Source of the DNA: Glutinoglossum americanum
Lineage: Eukaryota; Ascomycota; Geoglossomycetes; Geoglossales; Geoglossaceae
DNA: 64,000 nucleotides
Assembly: GCA_020080175.1 (NCBI GenBank)
Contig: JAGHQL010000001.1
Location: forward strand, 62,001 to 126,000
Reading direction: 5' to 3'
Part shown: positions 23,592 to 34,744 of the stretch, one piece after another
Position numbering within the stretch: position 1 is the stretch's first letter
Layout: each line of letters starts with the position of its first letter
Made by a program: the position numbers and the translations under genes
The notes under the pieces: generated by a model
Told to the model about the DNA's origin: nothing
Seen by the model: only the letters and a program-made list of their open reading frames with translations
The model's database searches: none

Positions 23592-24423
23592 GTTGCGAAA
23601 CTGTTGACGATTGGGGGGCGTTCCACTCAAGCGTTTAGATACGAAACCAATTGTCAATTGAAACCAATTGTCAATTGAAAAGCCGCGGACGGCAGTACTG
23701 ATGACAGCGAGTGTTTCCCGACGAATTTCGGATTTAAGGGACGCAGAGAGTGATAAGGGCCCCCAGGTGCTTTGTGAATTGCGCAATTGATCTATGTATT
23801 TACAAGATAGTGGCGATGTTGAATCCTGCAAGAATCCATGTCTGTGATCAGGACAGTGCGACGAAGGTGTTGGGAAATGTCTGGGAAGGTTGAAGGGTGA
23901 GTGAGGAACGATTGTAAGACTACCACGGCTGTGACATTGAGCATTTTTGGAGTTTCATTCCATTGTGGGGACACGGGAAGCAGGAACCACGAGACTCGGC
24001 GCCACAATCAGTGACAATCAGTTGAATTTCCAATTCTGGGAGCCGAAACAGCCAATGCACGGACAGCCATGGACGTATAGCCAATATAGCACACGCCTCA
24101 CGGACGCCGCCCTAAGGTAGCCCCATCAACACGGAAAATCAAACGCGTCTCCCGAAGAACGTGCAGGAACATTTCAACCACCAACCACCAACCACCAACC
24201 AGCAGACCTAGAAAGTCGTTGATTCGGCAGTTGGGGTGACCAAGGGCAATGCTCGCTTCCTGATGTGTCGTTTTGAACTTCTCGGTTCTTTGATACTGTT
24301 TCTACAAGACCTCCGCTCAAGGCCCAAGACGGCAAAGTACGTGCTGCAACACCAACACCTCCGTTAATCACGCTGAAAAGTTAGGCGGAAGCACAGATCG
24401 TCTGGTCGGTCACGCCGTGGAAA
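23592..24423. promoter_or_regulatory. Divergent promoter region CHO2/GCP4
   Basis: An 832-bp gap holds both promoters. A 17-base unit containing two CAATTG palindromes is repeated in tandem at 23644-23660 and 23661-23677, just upstream of the CHO2 start. Another palindromic gaattgcgcaattga lies near 23775. A caac-cac tandem tract occurs at about 24177-24200 on the GCP4 side. Confidence 0.5.
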
Positions 24424-26763
24424 ATGCTCCATGAGCTCCTTATCTCCCTCTCCGGTCATCCGTCCCCTCTCCTCCCGCGCTCCTCCACCGAATCTTCCCA
24501 CCCGTTTCTCTCCCCTCCAGAATTAGCGCTTCTATCTTCTCTCTCTCACCTCAGCGGTCTCCACCAAAGCCTGCTATCTCGTACCTCACTGATATCCTCG
24601 GTCCATCAGTCTACCGTTTGTCGTGCGGTGTCCACGGCCATTGTTTCAACTCATCTCGCGAGATTTCAGGGAAAGGTGCTGGAGGTCGAAAGGGAGATAT
24701 TGCGGAAGGATTCCGAGCGAGTTGGCGGTTATGGAATTGTTCCTCTATCAGGATTGGTGGGAGAGTTTGATGGCTGGACTCGGAGGCTTGAGTGGTTTTG
24801 GGAGATTGTACAATTTATGCTGCCGTCAGAAGAACCCAGCCAGCGTGAGAGGAGTAAGGCGTGCACTGGAGCAGGCATCATCGACAGGCTGAGGGATGAG
24901 ACGCGCACTGGTTATCCAGACCTGGAAGAGGCTTCTTTGGATTTAATCAAAGTAGCAGAAACGGCGTGGCTGCGACAATTGTCAACATGGGTCCTCTACG
25001 GGCGGCTTCCTGCGTTTGGCGCAGAGGATTTCTTTATCCATGAGTCCCCAGAAGATACAAAAGTAACTACCCGTGGAATCACAGCATTCGTCATCGAGCG
25101 TCCATTGCTTCCCAAATTTGTCTCATCCTCTACAGCTTCTTCGATTCTCTTTATTGGTCGATCTCTTAACCATCTCCGGATAAGGGGCACCCGTCTGCCA
25201 TCTCTATCTGCCACAGCATCTACTGAATCCCCTCTATTATCACTTCTGCCTTCTCATCTTCGCCACCTATCTTCCTTCTCATTCCCAATATCACCATCGA
25301 GCCTCTCCGCCTCGATTGCCGCAATTCGACTCTCTCTCTCGCAAAACACGCTGCAGCAACTCCTACCTTTGCCTAAAATCATTGAAATCTTGTCGCTTCT
25401 ACGCGAATTCTTTCTCTTGGGCCGTGGAGAATTTGCTGTGGCGCTTATTACTGAGGCAGACGAACGCATTCGCTCCCGGTGGCGACGTCCTGGCCAACCG
25501 TCCCGCGATCTGAACCTCCAAGGGCTCGGACCTGTGGTTGTGAAGGAAGGGGAAGTCACTGCCGTTCTTGCTCGAACTTGGGCTGCTCTGTCATCCTTCC
25601 AGGGCGAGGAGGATGCATCCGATGAAAAGTTAGATTTAGCCAGGGATCTCATTTATCTTTCACTATCCAAGCAATCTCCATCCCAATCCTCAACCCCTGG
25701 ACGAGCGGCTGGCTCGCATTCCTTTACGCCGACCCACGACGTTGTATTTAGCGACTTCCTTCTCTCCACACCCACAAGCCTCTCCCTCCGAATCCCTCCA
25801 CCTCTCGATCTCTTTCTTGGCCCGCGGGATCTGGAGATCTACTCTTCAATCAACTCATACCTCCTTTCGATCCGGCGTGCGCACCTTCGGCTTACAAGCC
25901 TCTGGCAACATTCCTCTCTCCGCAGAGAGCACCCAGCCCCACTAGGACCACCATACAGCAACACAAAAACTGGAGTGATTAGAATGCGCGAGAGACGGAA
26001 AAGATTCAACGAGAGAAGTATGAAAATGAGGAGAATATGGGCGATTAGCGGGGCGGCGGCATTCTTGTTAGCTGAGATGGGGGGATATTTCCAGGGAGAA
26101 GTAGTGAAGGGTTGTTGGGAGGGATTCAGGACATGGCTAGCTCGAACTCCATCACGTAGCAGTGGTGATGGCAGTGAAATCACTGTTGATGATGGGGATG
26201 AGGATATATGGAGAGATAGTATTACTAGCATGTCCTCTGCAACTAGCCCTGGGCAACCTGCCACGACAACTTCATCAACCACCCGGACAACGGACGACCC
26301 AGAGTCACTTTCGCGCGCCCACGCTCTCTACCTTAAGCACCTTATGTCCTCTCTACTTCTCACTTCCACCGACTTCACTTCGACCCTACGTTCATTCCTC
26401 CTCTCCACCGACCACCTCATTGCCCTCGTCTCGCGACTAGACCATGCACAGCAGGGTCTTGATCTTGAGGCTGACCAAGGTGTTGTGGATGCTCTAAACG
26501 ACTGCGCAAAAGAAGAGCAAGAAGTGCAGGTGCAATTGCAGAGCTCCTGTGAGAGAGTCGGGGATGGTCTTAGAGACGTTGTGGCCAGGCTGAGAGAGTT
26601 GGATGGTGAGAGGAACAGGGAGACGGAGGTAGGGGAGGCAGGGTATGTACCTGGTGGGGGAAGGGAGATTGGGCGGTTGGATAGGCTATTGATGAAATTG
26701 GATTTTGGTGCTATGGCCAGCGTTGAGGATGAGCGTAATAAGGGGAATAGGGATGATAGATGA
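24424..26763 (+). CDS. Gamma-tubulin complex component 4 (GCP4, Spc97/98 family)
   Basis: GCP4 is part of the gamma-tubulin ring complex that nucleates microtubules. The single uninterrupted frame encodes 779 aa starting MLHELLISLSGHPSPLL, the standard fungal GCP4 N-terminus. It continues with conserved N-terminal GRIP1 features (LARFQGKVLEVEREIL, GGYGIVPLSGLVGEFDGW, LRQLSTWVLYGRLP, DFFIHES) and the C-terminal GRIP2 part (YSSINSYLLSIRRAHLRLTSLW, SRAHALYLKHLMSSLLLT). A low-complexity Ser/Thr stretch lies near residues 577-625. No intron is needed, unlike most neighbours. It is convergent with NBP35, with 430 bp between the stops. Confidence 0.88.
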   Translation: MLHELLISLSGHPSPLLPRSSTESSHPFLSPPELALLSSLSHLSGLHQSLLSRTSLISSVHQSTVCRAVSTAIVSTHLARFQGKVLEVEREILRKDSERVGGYGIVPLSGLVGEFDGWTRRLEWFWEIVQFMLPSEEPSQRERSKACTGAGIIDRLRDETRTGYPDLEEASLDLIKVAETAWLRQLSTWVLYGRLPAFGAEDFFIHESPEDTKVTTRGITAFVIERPLLPKFVSSSTASSILFIGRSLNHLRIRGTRLPSLSATASTESPLLSLLPSHLRHLSSFSFPISPSSLSASIAAIRLSLSQNTLQQLLPLPKIIEILSLLREFFLLGRGEFAVALITEADERIRSRWRRPGQPSRDLNLQGLGPVVVKEGEVTAVLARTWAALSSFQGEEDASDEKLDLARDLIYLSLSKQSPSQSSTPGRAAGSHSFTPTHDVVFSDFLLSTPTSLSLRIPPPLDLFLGPRDLEIYSSINSYLLSIRRAHLRLTSLWQHSSLRREHPAPLGPPYSNTKTGVIRMRERRKRFNERSMKMRRIWAISGAAAFLLAEMGGYFQGEVVKGCWEGFRTWLARTPSRSSGDGSEITVDDGDEDIWRDSITSMSSATSPGQPATTTSSTTRTTDDPESLSRAHALYLKHLMSSLLLTSTDFTSTLRSFLLSTDHLIALVSRLDHAQQGLDLEADQGVVDALNDCAKEEQEVQVQLQSSCERVGDGLRDVVARLRELDGERNRETEVGEAGYVPGGGREIGRLDRLLMKLDFGAMASVEDERNKGNRDDR

Positions 26764-27194
26764 GCGGTTGATCGCTCCATCAGACGTTTGTAATGGGATC
26801 GCGAGCATTGGGGCGTCATCACGCAAGATCTTTAATTGCTACATGGCGTCGGTTATCGTTTTTCTAGGGGCGTTTTGGAACGTGGCAATGACCCACTAAG
26901 CATTTTGCTATTGAACCAGCGTTGTCTATCATGAAAGGTAAATGGAATCTAGTCGGCTGGCTACGAAACGCTACATACTATGATGTGTGTATAGATTACC
27001 GCCGCCACAAGTGCAGTATTTCTTTATGTATAGCAGGAAGGCAAAGGAAACGCCTGATGGTTATGATGTTCCCATGCCAGGTCCGTTACACCTAGTAGAT
27101 CCCTCGTGGAAATAAGGATGAGCCATCTCATATATGCATACCCCCTAGTATATCTGTAATAATGTTACCCATCAAATCGCTCTCAAGTTCATCA
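26764..27194. other. Convergent 3' region GCP4/NBP35
   Basis: This spacer carries the two 3' UTRs. It is moderately AT-rich and shows no further gene. Confidence 0.4.
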
Positions 27195-28328
27195 TCACAA
27201 CTGTTTACCGCTAGTCATTTCCTCATCAATGTTTTGGCTTATAACTTCATCTGGATTCAACCCAATCCCCTCCGCCAGTCGCCTGACCACATTCCGCAGC
27301 GCCCCACACGCCGGACTGTCGGGATATGCATCAAAAAAGCTCTCCCCGTAATCACACGCCATGCCTATCCGCGGGTCGAGCGGCACAGCGCCTAGAAAAG
27401 GTATGTGTGTGTCCGCGGCTAGCTGCTTCGCGCCGCCGGTGGAAGGTGCGAAGATCTGGGACTCGTTTTTGCAGTTTGGGCACACGAAGCCGGACATATT
27501 CTCCACGAGGCCGAGGATTCGGATGCCTGCTTTGCGGCAGAAATCTATTTCCTTGCGGACGTCGAGGAGGGAGACCTCCTGTGGTGTGGTGATGAGGAGG
27601 GCGCCGTCGACGCCAGATTCCTTGAGGAAGCTGTTCACACTGAGGTGTTCGTCCGAGGTTCCGGGGGGGGTGTCAACGAGGAGAAAGTCAAGGTCGCCCC
27701 ACTCAACGTCTTTGAGGAATTGTTTTATGAGGCCGTTTTTTTTGGCACCGCGCCAGATCACAGCGTCGTCGCGGTGCGGGAGCATGAATTGCACACTCAT
27801 AACGCTGAGGTTATCTGTTACCCAGACAGGCGACCAGCCGGAGCTGGATATATGGATTGTTTCTGCTTCGACGCCCATCATCTTGGGAATGCTGGGGCCG
27901 CAGATGTCGGTGTCCATGATGCCGACCTGAGAGCCGGGGTTCGCTGCGAAGGCGTAGGCTAGCATGGTGGTGAAAGTGGACTTACCGACACCACCCTTGC
28001 CGGAGAGGACGAGCACTTTGTGTGTGATGCTGGAGAGGCGCGCGGTAATGAGGGGAAGATCGGGATCTGGGCCTTTGGGAGCAGAAGCGCATATGCTTTG
28101 GTTGGGACAGCCGGCGCAAGCATCGCCTTTACCGGCAAGTTGTGATTCCGGACCAGGACAGTGCTCTGAGATGTCATGGCGGTTAGGTGGTTCTAGGACG
28201 GAGAGAATGCGGGTAGGTGGGGAATGGATACCTGGTTCCGGAGCCACCAATTTCGGAGCAGCCTTAAGAGGCGCGTCCATATCAATTGGTGCCGGCTCAT
28301 CTAGTGATGGAGCCATCTCTGTTGCCAC
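27195..28328 (-). CDS. NBP35: Cytosolic Fe-S cluster assembly P-loop ATPase
   Basis: Nbp35 with Cfd1 forms the scaffold of cytosolic iron-sulfur protein assembly. The single exon encodes 377 aa. The N-terminal cysteine motif that separates Nbp35 from Cfd1 is present ([18 protein letters not shown], with a fourth Cys in NQSIC). It is followed by the Mrp/MinD P-loop GKGGVGKST, the switch region [23 protein letters not shown], and the C-terminal CxxC ([10 protein letters not shown]) that bridges the dimer cluster. A second ATG four codons in (MAPSL) is an alternative start. Divergent with UBA1. Confidence 0.95.
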   Translation of the reverse strand: MATEMAPSLDEPAPIDMDAPLKAAPKLVAPEPGIHSPPTRILSVLEPPNRHDISEHCPGPESQLAGKGDACAGCPNQSICASAPKGPDPDLPLITARLSSITHKVLVLSGKGGVGKSTFTTMLAYAFAANPGSQVGIMDTDICGPSIPKMMGVEAETIHISSSGWSPVWVTDNLSVMSVQFMLPHRDDAVIWRGAKKNGLIKQFLKDVEWGDLDFLLVDTPPGTSDEHLSVNSFLKESGVDGALLITTPQEVSLLDVRKEIDFCRKAGIRILGLVENMSGFVCPNCKNESQIFAPSTGGAKQLAADTHIPFLGAVPLDPRIGMACDYGESFFDAYPDSPACGALRNVVRRLAEGIGLNPDEVISQNIDEEMTSGKQL

Positions 28329-28982
28329 TTCCTCCCTGGTGGAGAATTATTAATCCGACGGACGACGTTTGTCGGAGAGAGTCGAGAAAATATGGTGGGG
28401 CAAAATCGCTATGGTTATCAATCAATGCGGCGCATAAACGGAATAGCGATATTGTGCATTTGCATGCGTGCATATTTTTGAGTGCGGGTCGCTTGTACCA
28501 CCTTCTTACCACCAGGATATTCGACGGGAGTGTCGTGCAGATTAATCTTAAACCAGGATATTCTACCTTCACTGTCCTGTCGCAAAATCGACCTCGTTAG
28601 ACTTGAAAACTCTGTATGTATTTACTCTCTGCCAGCTGTTTCTCTTCAGTTGCTGCAGGCAACCGCATCCAACCTTCGTTCTCCCTTCACTGACGCCTAA
28701 ATGACTAGGTCGTACTCTACCGAAGTTGTGAAGCTCCGACGCTGGTGTTTGAGGCTGTAACTCTCCGTCTCATTCCGTCGTCTTCCATTCATTCCACCAC
28801 CTCCGTCATACGCCTACTCTGCTGTTGACTCAACAACAGAGGTGTGCCTACACACTTTTTCTTAAATAACCACCCAAAAGCTCGCCACCATTCGCTCTAA
28901 ATCAGATCTAGAAGAAGTCGTCAAGCTGGGTAAACGGAAGGCCTCCAGTGAGGGCCTCGTTCTTCGTCCCGATAAGAAAAGC
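28329..28982. promoter_or_regulatory. Divergent promoter/5' UTR region NBP35/UBA1
   Basis: Both start codons face away from this 654-bp interval. Pyrimidine-rich tracts precede the UBA1 start. The last ~115 bases before the UBA1 ATG stay open in the same frame, but no upstream ATG was found there. Confidence 0.45.
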
Positions 28983-31900
28983 ATGGCGGTATGTATATCG
29001 TCCCTGAGCTTTCAGGTTTCATACGGTGCTCCACAACATGACAAGTGGGGTGTCTTTCCACCCCGGCTCAAACCTCAACAGTCCTGAATCCGTCAAAAAT
29101 ACAGACTATGGCTGACATGAATACATAGGATTCCAACATGCAGGTTGACACACCTCCCGGTGACCAGAAAAATGGCGAGATCGACGAGTCTCTATATAGC
29201 CGACAACTTTATGTACTAGGCCACGAGGCTATGAAGCGGATGGGCTCATCTAACGTCCTTATTGTGGGATTGAAGGGACTAGGTGTAGAGATAGGTACGC
29301 TTCGTTCGCTAGCTAGGTCAGAAGCACAACGGGTCTAATCGTGTGTGAATCACAGCAAAGAACATCGCTCTAGCAGGTGTCAAGTCTCTCACTCTGTACG
29401 ACCCGACTCCAGCAACGATTGCTGACCTCTCCTCGCAATTCTTCCTCCGCGCCGAGGACGTTGGGACACCCCGTGCTACTGCTACGGCGCCCCGTGTAGC
29501 GGAACTAAATTCATATGTTCCCGTCTCGGTCCTTGAGTCCGAAAATATTACGTCCGACCTCAACCAGCTCAGTCGATTTCAAGTTGTTGTGCTCACATCA
29601 ACTCCGCTAAAAGATCAGCTCACCATTTCAGAGTATTGCCACCAGAACGGCATCTACCTTGTTATTTCAGACACATTCGGGCTGTTTGGTCATATTTTCA
29701 CGGACTTCGGCAAGGACTTTGTAGTTAGCGACACCTCGGGGGAGGCTGTCGTCAGCGGGATTGTTGCGCACATAAGTTCGGAGGGGCTAGTATCGGCGCT
29801 GGATGAAACGAGACATGGACTTGAGGATGGAGATTACATTACATTCACGGAGATCCAGGGAATGGAGGGTCTAAACAATGCTAAACCCAGGCAAGTCACT
29901 GTAAAAGGCAAGCGTTTCCCTTATCAAGTGATTTTTAAATTCCTTGTCTAACGCCTTCTAGGGCCGTACACCTTTACCATTGGTGATGTTTCGGGCCTAG
30001 GTGAGTACAAGAGTGGGGGTTTGTTCACACAAGTGAAAATGCCGAAGTTCATTAGCTTCGAATCTTTCACGACCCAGCTCAAAAAACCGGAACTACTCAT
30101 TTCCGACTACGCCAAATTTGACCGACCCCAACAGCTCCATCTCGGATTCCAAGCGCTGCATGTTTTCGCTCAGCACCATGGTGGCGAGTACCCTAGAGCA
30201 CACAACGATGATGATGCTACAGAGATGCTGAAATATGCCCAAGCGTTGGCCGACCAGCAAGAAGAGAAGGTCGAACTAGAAGAGAAGATCATTCGTGAAT
30301 TGAGTTATCAAGCTCGTGGTGATTTGAGCCCGATGGCGGCCTTCTTTGGCGGTTTGGCCGCCCAAGAGGTCTTAAAATCAATATCTGGGAAATTTCACCC
30401 TATCGTACAGTGGCTGTACTTTGACTCCCTAGAATCACTACCGGCAAGTGTAGAACGATCTGAGGAGACTTGCAAACCTCTCAATTGCCGATACGACGGG
30501 CAGATTGCAGTATTTGGAAGAGAATTCCAGGAGAGAATTTCGAACGTAAAGGAATTCCTAGTCGGAGCGGGGGCAATCGGCTGCGAGATGTTAAAGAATT
30601 GGGCTATGATGGGACTTGGAACTGGGCCAAAAGGAAATATCAGTGTCACAGACATGGACTCGATCGAGAAGAGCAACCTGAATAGGCAATTCCTATTCCG
30701 CCCCAAGGACGTTGGCAAGTTGAAGAGCGATTGTGCGGCAGAAGCTGTGCAGGCCATGAACCCGGGTCTGAGGTGGAAGATTAACTCACTCCGGGACCGA
30801 GTTGGACCTGATACTGAACACATCTTTCACGAAGAGTTCTGGCAAGAGCTGCATGGAGTCACCAATGCCTTGGACAATGTTGAGGCAAGAACTTATGTCG
30901 ATCGTCGATGTGTCTTTTTCCGAAAACCTTTGCTTGAGAGTGGGACACTGGGTACCAAAGGAAACACACAAGTCGTTTTGCCCCATCTAACTGAATCATA
31001 TTCAAGCTCTCAGGATCCGCCAGAGAAGACTTTCCCCATGTGCACATTGAGGAGCTTCCCAAACAAAATCGAACACACCATCGCATGGGCTAGGTCACTC
31101 TTGGCAACGTACTTTGTTGATCCACCGGAATCCTGCAACCTCTACCTCTCCGATCCAAGTTACATCGACACTACTCTGAAGAGAGGAGGAAATGAAAAGG
31201 GAACTCTTGAATCGATTCGGGATTACCTGGTTACCGAAAAGCCCGGAAATTTCGACGACTGTATTATCTGGGCTCGACATCAATTCGAGAAGCAATACAA
31301 CAATGCTATCCAGCAACTTTTGTACAATTTCCCCAAGGATTCAACCACAAGTTCCGGTACCCCTTTCTGGTCAGGACCAAAGCGTGCACCAACCCCATTA
31401 AAGTTCGATATCAACAACGATACACATTTTGGATTTGTCGTTTCGGCAGCCAACTTACACGCATTTAACTATGGAATTGACGGTAAAGGCACCTTGGTAG
31501 AACAGTACAAGAGTGTCCTCGGTGATATGGTCATCCCCGAGTTCACTCCAAATCCTGGCGTTAAAATTCAAGCCGATGATAACGACCCTGATCCAAATGC
31601 TCAGCAAGGGTCAGCCTTCGATGATGCGGGCGAACTCCGGAAAATCGAAGCAGCCCTGCCCCCCCCAAATTCCCTAGCTGGCTTCAGACTAACCCCAGTT
31701 GAGTTTGAGAAGGATGATGACACAAATTATCACATTGACTTCATTACTGCCTCCAGCAATCTCCGAGCTGAGAACTACAACATTCCAACTGCGGATAGGC
31801 ACCAGACCAAGTTCATCGCCGGGAAAATCATCCCTGCCATTGCTACCACAACCGCGCTCGTCACAGGGTTGGTTGTCCTGGAACTTTACAAGATTATCGA

Positions 31901-32391
31901 TGGCAAGAATAACATTGAGCATTACAAGAATGGTTTTGTTAATCTTGCACTCCCATTCTTTGGTTTCAGTGAGCCGATTGCGAGTCCTAAGGGCACGTAC
32001 CTAAGCAAGATTGGTGAGGTCACTATCGACAAGCTCTGGGATCGATTTGAAATTTCAGACATGACGCTCAAGGAATTTTTGGAGTATTTTGAGGAGAAGG
32101 GATTGGATATCAACATGCTGAGTTCAGACGTGAGCTTGCTCTATGCCAGTTTCTATCCGCCAAGCAAGCTGAAGGAGAGGTATCCTCTCAAGTAAGTTGT
32201 TCTTCACTGCCAGCCTAGAGGCTATTGTGACTAACATGTGCTCACTCCACAGGTTGAGCGATCTGGTGGCGACAGTCAGCAAAAAGCCCATCCCGGCGCA
32301 CCAGAAGAATGTCATCTTCGAGATTGTTGCGGAGGACCAGAGTGAACAGGATGTAGAGATTCCATACGTGATGATGAGAATGAACACTTAG
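28983..32391 (+). CDS. UBA1: Ubiquitin-activating enzyme E1
   Basis: Uba1 adenylates ubiquitin and passes it to E2 enzymes. Exons 28983-28988, 29129-29294, 29356-29907, 29962-32191 and 32253-32391 give 1030 aa. Landmarks are the N-terminal half-domain ([20 protein letters not shown]), the ATP-site glycine loop ([18 protein letters not shown]), [17 protein letters not shown], the catalytic cysteine in [11 protein letters not shown], and a C-terminal ubiquitin-fold domain ending [12 protein letters not shown]. The first coding exon is only ATGGCG, spliced to give MADSNMQVD. The intron 29908-29961 starts with GC (AAAAG|GCAAGC) and is needed to restore [13 protein letters not shown]. If that junction were ignored the frame would stop a few codons later. 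Confidence 0.95.
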
Positions 32392-32852
32392 ATTTGGGAG
32401 AATTTATGCATACATTCACCAAGATGGTTGCTTCGTTGGCATAGGTGGGCATAGATGATCGGGATGAATTTTTATGACGAGAACAGTTGACTGCATCCAG
32501 CACATTAAGTTAAACCACTTAGTCAGATAGACTGAAAGAGGCTACTCACACTTAGTCAGGCTTTGAAATGTGCAAGAGGCGGCGATAAGCGGATATGTAC
32601 CATGATGTCAGCGCTATCCAACATCTGACCCGCATAAGAATCGCCCATTATCCGTGAGACCCAGAAATTTTGTAGATGCTCTACCAACAAAGCCCACAAG
32701 CCCGGCAAGCACAGGTAAAGATCAGTCTTCGTAGACCACCCACTGGTTGGTTGATTTGACAAGTCGATCCTCTGATGAATACTCTCTCAATCCGAATTAG
32801 ATTAATAACGAATCGCATTCTCCCTATCAACCCTAGAACAGCTGGAAATTCC

Positions 32853-34410
32853 ATGAAAATGTCGTCAGTAGGTCAATACCAATTACGATATGCCCTTGCC
32901 GCTGTTGCTGCTGCTGCGCCATCCCGCTGTGGCGCGGTGGAGGTTTGCTGTTGTCGCGGATTGTATTTCCATATCGAGCTGTTTCGTACCCGCTGTCTAC
33001 GCCATTCAATAGCTAACACTTCCGACTAGACCGGAACTACAAGTAGAATTACCGATTGGGTACCCCATGATTCCAAGACGGGCGAATTCCACCGCGGGCA
33101 GTCGGTGTTTCGCGATTTCATCTCCAAGAAACCTGGATCTCAGTTCCCACCAGAGAAGGGCCGGTATCACCTCTATGTATCCTACGCTTGCCCCTGGGGT
33201 TCGCTATATATTTCCTCTTGACCTTCTAGCTTGGGGAGGAGCGATTAAATGCTGACACCAAGAACCAGCCCATCGAACGCTCATCACTCGGAAGCTGAAG
33301 GGCCTTGAAGACATAATCGGGTATACAGTTGTTCACTGGCACATGCAGGCGAAAGGTGCCGTTAACTCTCCTCCTGCTGGGTTCACAGAAGAAACTGCCC
33401 TAACTAAATCTGAAATCAAAATAGGCTGGCGTTTTGTGACCGAAGACGAAAGACTACCCGGCGAGGGCGTGACCCCCGACCCGAATCACAAAGATGTGAC
33501 GCATCTAAGAGACCTCTACCTCAAAGTCAACCCGGACTACGCAGGGCGCTTTACAGTACCTATACTATGGGATAAGAAGACTGGCTGCATTGTGAACAAC
33601 GAGAGCAGTGAAATCATTCGAATGTTTTATTATGAATTCGATGAATTCCTCCCCGAAAAGTATAGGAAATTTGACTTACTTCCGGAGGCCTTGAGGAAGG
33701 AGATTGAGGAGACGAATGTTTGGACGTATGACGACATCAACAACGGTGTCTAGTAAGTTGCTACCCGGTTACATCAGGCGACGCTAATCTGTTTCTGCTT
33801 TGATAGCAAAGCTGGGTTTGCAACGTGAGTCTACATAGAAAAGAAAAAGGAAAAAAGGCTAGTGGTAACTTGGAATCCCATATAGCACCCAAGAAGCGTA
33901 CGAGAAAAATGTCAAGCAACTCTTCTCCTCCCTCGACCGCGTCGAAGCCCACCTTGCATCAAGTCCAGGGCCCTATTACTTTGGATCCGCGATCACCGAA
34001 GCCGACATCCGGCTTTACACGACTATCGCCCGCTTCGATGCATGTTACGTGCAGCACTTCAAGACCAATCTCCGAGATATCCGTAGTGGATATCCTGCTA
34101 TCCATCGTTGGCTCAGGAATTTGTACTGGGATGTTCCGGCTTTTCACGACACAACACAGTTTGAACATATCAAGAAGCACTATACAAAGAGCCACACGCA
34201 AATAAACCCTTTTGTAAGCCAAATTTCCCCTCACCTTTCCCCTTGATATTTCCCATTTTCAGAGATAGCTTTTACCATGGGGCATCTTCTACTTCGGCTC
34301 TAATTCCAGCGCACTACCACTAACCAGGATCACAGGGTATCACCCCGTTGGGCCCTACCCCGGACATACTGCCAAAGGGTACGGAGGTTGCTGCGGTTAC
34401 AGGATTGTAA
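32853..34410 (+). CDS. ECM4: Ecm4/Xi-class glutathione S-transferase (glutathionyl-hydroquinone reductase type)
   Basis: This class reduces glutathionyl-hydroquinones. Exons 32853-32867, 33030-33198, 33269-33752, 33807-33824, 33886-34213 and 34336-34410 encode 362 aa. The active-site motif SYACPWAHRT is assembled across intron 2, which splits the codon after CPW. Further family features are RITDWVPHDSKTGEFHR, RFTVPILWDKKTGCIVNNES, EIIRMFYYEFDEFL, GSAITEADIRLYTTIARFDACYV and a C-terminal ITPLGPTPDILP. The fourth exon is just 18 nt (KAGFAT). Upstream in-frame sequence from an ATG at 32775 could add a basic extension (mitochondrial form), so alternative starts are possible. Confidence 0.9.
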
Positions 34411-34744
34411 CCACATGTACTTAGGGGTTTGTAGAGTGATTCGGTGGGTTACGCTAAACACCGATAATGCGGATGAGAGATGGGGTTATCTAGTAAAAGA
34501 ATTATATAGTCGGAATTAATGGCATTTCTAAAATTTGGGATGTTTTGGTAAATGGGTTGCGACCACGCAACGTAGCCAATATTTACATGTATAACCTTCA
34601 GGGTATGCTAGAAATATCTTTATTGTGGTTGGCTGTAAAATCTCCGATACCACTAGGCGAAAAGTACCGCCGTTCCGCTCCCTAGCCCACCTCCCAGGTC
34701 CTCCCAAGAAAGAACGTCACCGAATCAACCAAGCCCTCTTAACA
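34411..34744. other. Intergenic ECM4/MFS
   Basis: The 334-bp interval contains the ECM4 3' UTR and the MFS promoter. Nothing else is recognised. Confidence 0.4.
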
